Part shown: positions 24,432 through 34,500 of the stretch, one piece after another
How positions within the stretch are numbered: the first letter of the stretch is position 1
Layout: the number at the start of each line of letters is the position of its first letter
From: Triatoma infestans
Lineage: Eukaryota > Arthropoda > Insecta > Hemiptera > Reduviidae
Reading direction: 5' to 3'
Length of the DNA stretch: 64,000 bases
Assembly (NCBI GenBank): GCA_011037195.1
Contig: JAAEAF010003115.1
Location: 48,087-112,086, forward strand
The notes under the pieces: model-generated
Seen by the model: only the letters and a program-made list of their open reading frames with translations
Told to the model about the DNA's origin: nothing
Database searches by the model: none
Translations under genes and position numbers: made by a program

Positions 24432-24835
24432 TGTAACGTTATTCCCTCTGAACTAGCTATTGCAACTAATTGCTAAATGGGTTCGTTTAAAACAGTCTAA
24501 ACTTCAATAAGAAAATCACCAATTTATTGTTTAACACAATAAATTACAATAAAGCACTTAATAAGGTGCCACTTAATGAGGTCCAATAAGTCACTTAATT
24601 CACAGTTTCTAACCAACAAAAGTTCTCTAATTCCCTTTTTTAAACACTTTTCACAAACGCGCACTACGTTTGTAACAAGACTCTTTGTAAACTGACTGTT
24701 GTTCCACTATTTATACCGGTGGAGAAGGGTCTGGAACGTTCTCGAACATTCTGGAAAGAGCTAGAGCTTCTAACGGCCACTAGGAGAACTTGAGGTACCT
24801 GCTTTCCCCCCTAGATGGCCAGGGGTTACGTTACA
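24432..24835 (-). repeat. 5' LTR of the hyd/UBR5-carrying element
   Basis: It has terminal inverted bases TGTAACG...CGTTACA and contains a TATTTATA box (near 24710) and polyadenylation-type AATAAA strings on the element's reverse strand. Its partner is 21233-21634. Confidence 0.85.
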
Positions 24836-25285
24836 GTATATTTATATTATTATACAATTGTTAGTATGACAACAAAATAAGCCTTCAAATTATAAAACTA
24901 ATAATGTATGTGTAAAGCTATTTGAGAGAACTATATATATCATTAATATTATTATTATTCGAGGAGGGGAGAATAACCAACCCTACATTATCCAAAGCTT
25001 CTCTTAGTCCATATAGCTATACCCCAAAGAGAGTCAATTACGTAAGAAAGAATATTTTGCCTCACCTTAGACTGTTTATATCTTCTGATAGGGTGTTATG
25101 GGTGAACTTGTTTTCCAAATTCATATATTAGTCGTTAATTATTACAAGATGATCCACAAAAAATGTGGAAAGAGGAAAGACAAAGAATGTCCATTGTTTA
25201 GTAGTCCAAAGCCCTATCTGTTGTTTGTAGCCAGGCGAAATTTTTTATCAAGAAATATTCGCCTAAATTTACCAGGGATTTACTG
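24836..25285. other. Intergenic DNA
   Basis: No gene recognised. Short open frames at 24922-25286 may include the upstream part of the retroelement fragment that follows, but no motif is readable. Confidence 0.4.
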
Positions 25286-25470
25286 AACCATAGCCAGATG
25301 ATTATAGGGATAATAGTGGGTCTACTAACGGGCCATAGCAGGCATATCAGGATCAGCACAACAGGCAGGAAGAAATCACGGTACACATTTTTCGTGAGTG
25401 TGCCGGCCTGATGAGGACAAGGTTTCATCAGCTTCTAAGGGGGCCGCTTTCAGCTTTCCCAGCTGCTTAA
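25286..25470 (+). pseudogene. Non-LTR retrotransposon RNase H-tail fragment
   Basis: The forward frame reads IIVGLLTGHSRHIRI. After a frame change near 25355 it reads EEITVHIFRECAGLMRTRFHQLL. A GLLTGH-type helix followed by E-E-x-x-x-H-I-x-x-E-C is the characteristic end of the RNase H/C-terminal region in Jockey- and R1-type elements. The rest of the element is not adjacent. Confidence 0.55.
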
Positions 25471-26399
25471 AAGGACGAAGCTGAAAGACGTGCTATAACA
25501 CCTAAGGATCCACATCAGACCTCCTAGTGGTGGAATGAGGCTCGTGCCACCTCTTTGTAATCTAATCTAGGCGAAAAAGATATAATTTATAATGAAACTG
25601 AAATTTATCGGAACGCCTAACGTCTAAACATCCCTACTAGGATCCTCTCAGAAATGAATTTTAAAAGGAACAGTTACAGACACTTTCGTAAAAATCAAGG
25701 AAAAAAATGAAAAATTCCGTTCGTGTATTTGCGATTACCCTATTTTGATTAAAATATTATTATTGATTTTCCAGCTGTACATTTTCCGTTTTTATTTAAC
25801 CAAGCTAATTAGTAAAAAAAATCTGACACGAATCTCTACCATCTTACCGCAAGAGATGATATTTTACCTCCTTTATTCCTAGGTAATATGACAATATAAC
25901 AATAAAAATAATAATAATAATAATTGGTCAAAGATGGTTTATATTAGCAGTTATAGAATAATAAAATAACAGTAAAATAGGATAAAACAAAAATAACTTA
26001 TTTTGCAGCTAATAAACAATTTATGACATCGCCAGGCCTAAGAATAGTAACAATTGATTTGAATTAATAGAAGCATAAAATTGATTTGAATTTATAGGTG
26101 AGAAAAATACTTTATAACTAAATAATAATGAGAATAATTTTTTTATTAATTTATTTATTTATTTTGCTACTGTATATAGTGTACAAGCAAAATTGATCAG
26201 AGCGTAATTTGTATATATATTACAGGGAGATTAAAAGCGAAAGATAGAACTTATTAAAGCTAAATCGCTGAGGAAGCCAGGGCCCTCCAAAAAAAAAAAA
26301 AATTACAATCAATATATACATACAAGCTACTTGGGCGTTACAAGGTATGGGCGTTTCGCAATGAGCATATTGCAATGAGCCTAATGAGCCCCTTTAGAG
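25471..26399. other. AT-rich intergenic DNA
   Basis: No gene is seen. AT-rich simple tracts (ATA at 25908-25923) and A-runs predominate. Confidence 0.5.
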
Positions 26400-26429
26400 T
26401 CGTTACACCTTGAAAGCTAAGGGAGCAAT

Positions 26430-26590
26430 GTGTTCCCAATGTCGGATCCCATAGTGATATCTAAACGGAATATTAAGTTTGAACTTTTTTGCGATTTTTG
26501 GTTTTTCAGTTACGCTGTTCACACATACATTCACACACACACAGACCATTTTCTTCAAATACTTCCTCTTACTAGGAATAAGAGAAAGTA
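26430..26590 (+). repeat. Dispersed repeat family H, tail fragment abutting another copy
   Basis: It carries GATATCTAAACGGAATATTAAG, a (CA)n patch and CTTCCTCTTACTAGGAATAAGAGAAAGTAAAA. It then runs directly into the next copy's ATCTGGTGTGAAACACTC with no spacer, so the two lie head to tail. Confidence 0.7.
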
Positions 26591-26591
26591 A

Positions 26592-27762
26592 AAATCTGGT
26601 GTGAAACACTCCACAACTTTCTCTAACTGCATTTTACAAAATTGTAATTGACAAATTTTATTGACTTTTACGGGGGATGTTTGCAGTGCGGCCTGAAAGA
26701 TCCATTGTGCTCCTGGAGCCTTCTCAGTGCATTGCCCATAGCTACAGTAACCTATGGAGCTCATAGGAAGAGAAAATCTAAGGATAGCTTAGTCGACTCG
26801 AACACGGAACCTCCGCATTGCTAGTCCAGCACGGTTCCACTAAGCTAATCCATTCACTAAGTTATAGTTAGTGTACCGAAATTCGACGGTGTTTTATGGA
26901 GAACATCTTGAGAGCTAAAAAAAATTGTGAAAATCGAAAATCGTGAAAACTAAAAAGTGAAAAACGCACCTCTAGTTTACTAATTGTATGAACACCTAAA
27001 ATAACACTTCAGAGTAAAACAACCCCACCCTCCCCCAAAAATCCCCTAAATGACTTTACCTGGAGTAATGTTTCAAATGAAAGTTGTAGGTAGCTCTTTA
27101 TATGTGTAGTACATATTCTCAGTTTGAAGAAAATCGTTGGAACCGTTAGAGAAAATAGCAGAGAGCTGTAAAATACTTTTCAGTAAAAACGCACTTTTGA
27201 TCATCCGATTTTCTTTAAACTCGAAATTTCAACAACATATTATTTAATTCTAATTAATATTATTTAGATTTAAAATTGTGTGATAAATGGAAATAGAACT
27301 TTAGAGGTAATCCTAGCCCCAATCCTCCCCCAAAAGTGCCCTTCAATGAATTTTTCCGGATAAATGTTCAAATAAAAATTGTTGGCCTTTGTATGTGTAG
27401 TTGATATACCAAGTTTAAAGAAAATCGTTGGAGCCATTTTTAAGAAAATCGCAAAAAAGTAGGAAAAAAATTCAGTAAAGTAGTACTTCCGGTTGAGGAA
27501 TTTTGACAGATAACCCACTGTCGGATATCCATGTCGGTGATACCTAAACGGAATATCAAGTTTGAACTTTCTGCGACTTTACCATTTTGGAGCTATGCTG
27601 TTCACAAACATATACACACACACAAACAGAGCCTTAAAAACCACTCTTTTTAGAATCAGGGGACCTCAAAACGTGTATTTCCGGTACACGGAAAACTCGA
27701 TATTGAAATTTTGTCACGATTACAAATACTTCCTCTTACTAAGGAGTAAGAGAAAGTAAAAA
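26592..27762 (+). repeat. Dispersed repeat family H, long copy
   Basis: The head is at 26594, internal unit anchors lie near 26965, 27189 and 27481, and the complete 3' end GTAAGAGAAAGTAAAA is at 27746-27761. A SINE-B copy interrupts it at about 26665-26870. Confidence 0.8.
26665..26870 (-). mobile_element. SINE-B, tRNA-derived, minus strand
   Basis: On the minus strand it has a tRNA-like head: GGATTAGCTTAGTGGAACCG (A-box-like, near 26832-26851) and GTGTTCGAGTCG (B-box, near 26794-26805). The body is TTAGATTTTCTCTTCCTATG and GGCAATGCACTGAGAAGGCT. The body matches 59174-59361. It sits inside a family H copy. Confidence 0.7.
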
Positions 27763-28432
27763 GAAACTATAGAGCTGTTTCCAGAGAATGTTGACTATAT
27801 AACCCTGAGAATCAATTTGGTACAATAGATTCCGCAGGGCGTCAAACCAACTGTATTGTGGCTAAACTATTACGCAAATCTCAATTGTGTATTTTTTATT
27901 ATTATTTTTTTTTTTTAGTTTCATTTATTAACCAAGGACTGCTTTCTCTTCGCCAGATTGCGCTCTCACTCGTTTGATATCTCACAACCAGGCACATAGA
28001 CAACAGTGTTGCGCTATTCAGTATTGAATCTACAAGTTATCGAATTTGTAATAGTGATTAGGAAAAACCAAGTGATAATATTAATCTTTACGTTCTCTAT
28101 TCTTAAAAATAAAATAATTTAACCCGTTCAGTTTTCTGAAACGAAACAAGAAAGTTGTTATACCAGTTTTAGATTAGAAATTTAACTTATGTATAATTTC
28201 GTTTAAGTTTTATTTTATTTTAGTTTTTTTTTTTTTAGCACAGCCCAATGAATAATTAAATATTCAGAATTACTTAACAGCAATTAGGCGAATGATAAAG
28301 TAGAACAGTCTCTGAAAAAAAATTTGAATAAATTGTTTATCTGTGATTATTTTCCTCTTTATTCTCGGTGTTTTGTACGAATTCTGTTTTATCATTCCTC
28401 TCTTCTTTTTTTTTTGTTCTAATTTGTATCAA
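27763..28432. promoter_or_regulatory. Upstream/5' UTR region of the aminopeptidase gene
   Basis: This 670-base stretch lies between a repeat copy and the first coding exon. It has an arthropod initiator-like TTCAGT at 28018-28023 within less AT-rich sequence (27950-28025), a plausible but unproven transcription start. No TATA box is convincing. Confidence 0.3.
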
Positions 28433-28567
28433 ATGTATTCATTACAATCTAAATCTAGTCAATATTTATTGAATCTTAATTTTTTATTAATATTCGTGCT
28501 GCTATGCTGGTTTCCTCGGTTACGTTCTTCGCCAGTCTATCCTGATGACAACGAAACGTCCAGTGAG
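28433..28567 (+). CDS. First coding exon: signal peptide/anchor of the aminopeptidase
   Basis: It encodes 45 residues from ATG in a CAAATG context: a polar start, a leucine-rich core ([17 protein letters not shown]), then [18 protein letters not shown]. It ends in phase 0 at GAG|GTAAGT, matching the phase-0 acceptor of the next exon 3.9 kb away. The hydrophobic leader and fitting phase support it, but no homology can confirm a signal exon. An in-frame upstream extension to 28343 lacks an ATG. Confidence 0.7.
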
Positions 28568-31500
28568 GTAAGTAAAAACAATAAATAAATTCGTTAATAT
28601 TACTCGATGTCCAAATTTTCACCGGGTAATTGTGTTTTTTGTTTTTTTTTGGTTCCTTAGTTTACTTAGTTTTGTCCAAAATTTTATCGATTACTCGAAG
28701 AAGACTGGAACGATTTACTTTAAACTTTGCATGCTTACCACATAATATTTTTTTTTTTTGGCAGGAAATTGATATTTGGAAGTTTGTGAGGGAACTACAA
28801 AGCTAAGGTTTGCTAAAAATAAAATATGAGCCATTTTAATATCCTATATTAATATTTGCACTACATTGAAATGCATTGCTAAAAATATCTCAAAAACGAA
28901 AAATTCGCAATAAGATGAACTTTGATATTGTGTTTAAGTGCAACCAACGGAACTAACACGAAGTTTTTACGCAATATCGACGGAAGTGATGGCACACATA
29001 AATGGCTATCCACTGTTAAATGAGACATTTGTCTAGGGAATGTGATTTTTTTCAAGGAGCCGTTACAACAGTAACCTTTTCTCTGAAATAGCACTCTATA
29101 ACACTAAGATTCTACGACCAATGCAACAGTAAGGTGCATTAAATGCTTTGGGCCCCCCCCCCCCCACTTACCTTTTTATATTTATCCCAAATTTCTTCAT
29201 ATTATTTACTTCAATAAAAAAACATTTGAATCTTACATTTCAAGCAGTATCATTAAAAAATCTAAAAATGCACTAAAACACTGGGATTGAAAGTCGTTAA
29301 TGCGCCACATGATTTTTTGATAAGTGATACTTAAATAACCATATATAAGTATATATTTCGCCAATTATATACCATATACTATGAGTTCAAATTTAAAAAA
29401 GATTTAGGGTAGTAAGTTCAAAATATAATTTTGGGAAGCATTTATTTTGTAAATGATTAATTCATAGTTGAGGAATTGTGAATCTAAGAAAATACATTTA
29501 TAAGAAGCTATATACTAGTGGGCACTGGCTCGGAATGGCGTTCTTTTGGTTAGTTGTGCATAAGCACTTAAAGGTGGATAATCATATAGTTCGAGTGCCT
29601 CATTTTTTTAAATCTTAAGAATTTAGGCAGGCTGGGAAGTAACAAACGTTGTTTCTGAAAGGATATGTAGTGTGTGAGGTGAAAGTATGGAGTTTGCAAA
29701 CTGCCAATCATTATGTTTTCAATTGTAAATTGCAAAAGAAAAGTTTTTTCCTACGCCATGACTTCGGCTATTCAGTCATTCGGCATCGCGCGCCCAGTAT
29801 TAAAGAACGATCCCGGGGAACGTGAGAACAATCTCGGACGCAAACAACTTCACCCCCCACTACTTAGAAAAGTGTGTGAAGGAATAAATCTAATCTATAT
29901 AGAAAATGAGTATGGATGAGTTGGACTGACGTGGGGTTATTTTTTTTATTTCTCGAATGCGCTTCAGTGAGGGCACTGAGAGACCGAGGGGCGAAACTCC
30001 CGATTAGTTTCGTGAGGGCGATCAAAGAGGCAAAGTTCCCGATTAACAAATATATAACATATTAAGCATAATGTATGGTTTAAGTGATGATATAGTATAC
30101 AAAAAAAAAAAAAAAAACAGAATGCGCTACGGTATTGAGGGATGTATTCCTGACTTTTACCAATGCTTGCTAGAATTCCAAATTTGAAGAAAGTCAGTTA
30201 ACGGAAGTACAACTTTACAGAATAGGTTTCGAAGTTTTGTTTCTCAAAAAAAGCTGCATGTTTTTAAATAAATTGGAATACTTCTAATTCTAATAATTTT
30301 TTCCGATATTAGATTAATTCTGGGCTGACTTATAAAGTTGGATTTACAATTTGATGTAAGTTGTGCATAAAGGGTGTTGGTGTAGAAGTTATAAGCATGG
30401 ACTTGTAACTGGGAGATTCCCTGTTCGAGTCCCCGCGTATAACTGCTAAATTTTATATTCGTTTAAAAAATGTAAATGGATGCTTCCGCCCCCTCTACGC
30501 CCCATAGTTTGGTAGTTGGACGTAGGGCCCGCCTGAAAAAATAGGCATTACTTCACTTACTTTACAATTATATGTAAATAGTAAAAATATATATCATCTT
30601 TGAATAAAATTTTTCATTTCGAATTTGAGCACTGCGATAAAGAGTATCATGTGGATATTCCATATCAGGGCTATGTACCTAATTAGATATGAAATAACTT
30701 ATTTATCCAATTCATAATTTAATTATAAATAAAGACCTTATAACTCTTTTTAGTAGAGACAGAAATAATTTATAGGAGGAATGGCAATGTCAACAAGTTG
30801 CTTTGCATTGTAATAGTAAAACTTGTTTTAATACATTATATAATTTACTTATATATTTAAATGTTAAGGCAGAGGAAAATTTTATGAACCGGTTTAAATC
30901 ATCTTTACAAACGGCCATAAAAAATTTGATAAAGTTAATTATTCTTTGGCAATAAAATTTATTGTTTTTCGATGAACGAATCATTAATTAATCCTATGTC
31001 ACACAAAATATAATATTTCAAAGTAATTTTAATTTATCTGAATTTTACTGTTGTGTAATTAATATCAATCATGATTATTCATATGTCCAATGATAGCTAA
31101 TTAAAATGAAATGTCTCAACCAGTTTTTTTTTTTTTTAACTACTGCATTACGAGATATTGCGATCGGGTCAAATTTTTGAAATTGATATTAATATTTTGA
31201 GATTATAATTATCTGTATAGAGGGACAAAGCCTTACGCTATCCAAAGTTCCAGTGGACCTCAAAAGAAAAAACCACAAACTGGGCCTAGAACAAAAATCC
31301 AGAAGATCCGGGTCTTACCCACCACCCACCACAATCCAACAAATCGAACCATAATCTTAAGGGAAAATAGGACATGTTCTTCCATTGAAATGCTATTCGG
31401 ACAAAGATCTGAACCTAATTCCCTCATAACTCAAGCAACCTGTTTATAAGATGGGTTCGACCTCCGTCTCACAAACTCTACCCAAGGAATCTGGCATGAA

Positions 31501-34500
31501 TTCGAATTACATAGAGGTATTTACTTAAACCACAATGCGCGTGAAAGACACACCAACATCTCACTAATAGCCCTGTCCGGACCCCCAAAGAGCATCACAG
31601 ATTGTTGACAACCAACTGAGATTATCCATAGAGATGAATGCTGTGAAACTTCCATGAATGGAAGTTTGATCGCTAAAGACAACCAACAGCAGATTCGAGA
31701 CCAATGAAAGGGAGAGAGGCGCTATTCCCATATGACCTGGTACCCAGATTAGAAAATATTTTGAAGTGCGACTTTATTAAATAGGTTTTTCAGTTTTTTA
31801 TGATTTTCTCCATAAAAATGCTGACGGTTTTAAAAACTAATAAGAATTATAAGTGTGAAGGAATTTGTCGTTTCATACGTAGAAATAATAATTTGTCAGT
31901 TGACCGTTGAAAAATGTGCCAAGTTAAAGTCGGGAGTTTTATATCATTATTATACATTTCTGCTGACTGGAAGTTGCGATAAATTCATAGAGCAAGATAA
32001 ACAACAGTCCGATAAGCTCGAAGACAGCGCTAATTTCGTTTTAGTGTATGGCAGGTTAGTTTAGAGTTAGTACTCTTTCTGCTCACTTGGCGATGATAAC
32101 CTTACGTTTACTGTAAACTTCACTAGTTTAGTAGTCAGCAAAGCGGTAGAACCAACCTAAAAGAAAATAAATCATATATGTTAGCTACCGTTCATGATTG
32201 CTTAACGTACGACTTTAAATTATCTAGCATTTTTATTATGCTGTAATAACAGAGTTCTGAGTATATTATCGGTTACTAAAATACTGTTGATTTATGTTGC
32301 TATTATAGAATACATAAGATGGAGCGTGTAAGTATTTCGGTAGAATAAGCTAATTGTCTTAAATGTAATCTGTTGTTTTCCCTATTGTTTTAAATTTAAG
32401 AATCCAACTGCTCGGAACAACCTTACTTTAATTTAATACTGTGCTTTAACGACTTTATTTTAATTTTTAGAAAACTGGAAAGCCATGGGAAGAAGATCCA
32501 ATTTTACCGAAAGATGTAATTCCAACAAATTATACTTTGACTATTTTTCCACGTCTAGAAAATGGCACATTCTCAGGCGATATTTCTATCAACTTAACTT
32601 TGGCTAAACCAAGAACTTTTATTGCATTGCATCAGTATGAATTGAATATTACTAAAATATTATTGAAAAAAAGAAATGGAAACCATGTAAACGTTAGTAA
32701 AGCATTTCCTTACGAGAAAAATGAGTTCTGGGTGGTTATTCCAGAAAAAGAACTAGAATCTGGTGAATACATTCTTGATCTTCAGTTTAATGGATTATTG
32801 GTAAATAAAATTGTTGGCTTCTACAGGAGTAGCTACAAGACTAAAGATGGAAGTTCAAGGTACACGATTTTTTATTTTTATTAAATCTGAAGATTATTTT
32901 AATTTTAATTTGCATAATTATTTTAAAAGGGAAAGAAAATTAATTTTAAAGATTTTATTAAATTAATATATTAATGTTAATTAATTTAAAAAAGACATAC
33001 CTTTAAGATTTTTTTTTTTAATTTAGGTAAGTGCTAGATAAAACATCGCTACATCTATGTCATTTTGTTTGAATTAGGCAAATATAATTTTATCTCTAAA
33101 TTACTTATGTTAGCAGTAACTCAAAATATACCCTTAATTCTTTTTGTGGTAACAGAATTCAATCAATAAAGAATTGATTTTATTAAGATTTTCATTTTTT
33201 ATTTTTAATATTAATAATTATTATTAATATTGTTTTACAAATTGTCTTATTTATTTTCTCTTAATTATAAGAGAAGTATTGCGATGTAATTTTTTTAATA
33301 AATATATTGTGCTCCTATCAATATATCATAGGACCCTATCAATAAATAATTAATGATCAGAAATCTATTACTCCAGTATAAACAAAACTCATCTTTTATT
33401 ATCCCATGCCTAAACAATACGAGAAACATTGCTGGGCACATAAAACCTTATATAATGTACATAGAAGTGGCAAAAGTAGTCAGTGTGGCGTAATTATTTG
33501 CTATCAATAAACAAACTTTAGATAACCTAAAATACGCTCACTCTTATTGTTCCTTTACAAACGATTACATTCTGGTACAATCAGTGTCACCAAGAGACCC
33601 ATCTTAGATCTTTTACAGCGGAATATATTTGATTTCATAGCCTCACCTTTGCATATCTACATCTAAAGTCTTAAATCTAAGGATTATTCAATCATTTCCT
33701 TTGTCTTATTTGCGTAGTCAAATAAACCATGTCTTGTATCCAGCTTATCTATAAACTAATACCAAGCTTTCAATAAACAGTGTTTCCTGGTTAACCCTCA
33801 TAAAAGAACTTGTTTCATAAGCACTAAAAATAAATATCATTTCTTTCCAAAAAGTTACATCTCTGTCTTGGGAAAGCCTGCTGTCTTAGACTATGGGAGT
33901 AAGTAATCGGTAGAACTGCTAAGCTTGATGGTCCAACAGCTGTTAACTTAGCTTCCAGTAAATCTCAGAGGATCATCTTTACTTCACCTTTGGCCCAAAT
34001 GCATTTCCCCCCTTAGTAAGACTCCGGTTATTAGAATACTTGTTTCTCCTTCATTCCCAAAAATACTACAAAATTTTAATCCCTTTTTTGCTGAATGGTT
34101 TCATAGGTACTTAGCTACTACTAAATTCGAGCCAACATATGCACGAAGAGCATTTCCATGTTTTGATGAACCGTCTTTGAAAGCAACATTCTCAATTAGA
34201 GTGGTAACACCTATGGAGGGAGGTTATTTTGCCCTATCAAACATGGATTTAGAGGTACTTTTTAAAATTTCAATTTGTTTTTCTTTGGATTTTATTACAG
34301 CATGTCGGAAAAATTGACTTTTATAATTTCTTTTTTAGTCTGAGAAAAGAAATTTTCCAGAGAATGGATTTGTGACAAAAATTTTTAATCCTACGCCACC
34401 AATGGCTACGTATTTGGCTTGTTTCATAGTTTGCGATTTTGATGTACTAGAAGCAGGCAATACAACAAATGGAACTCCAGTCAAGTTATACGCTAGAAAG

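Larger units (their letters stand above)
21233..24835 (-). mobile_element. Non-autonomous LTR retroelement carrying host hyd/UBR5 sequence
   Basis: Two related LTRs (21233-21634 and 24432-24835), both beginning TGTAACG on the plus strand, enclose an internal region oriented on the minus strand. In element order it has: 5' LTR; primer-binding-site-like TGGTTCAGAAGTGGGATAAG just inside it; a Gag-like coiled-coil frame; a decayed stretch of hyd/UBR5; a purine tract (AAGAGGGGAGC) directly before the 3' LTR. No protease, reverse transcriptase or integrase is present, so it needed another element's enzymes. Flanking bases are AATAT and GTATA, so no clean target duplication remains. LTR divergence and inner frameshifts show it is old. 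Confidence 0.8.

Noticed and set aside
30372..30565. Possible genuine tRNA gene
   Set aside because: Only the promoter boxes are tRNA-like; there is no acceptor stem, and the sequence recurs with SINE body, tail and target duplications.
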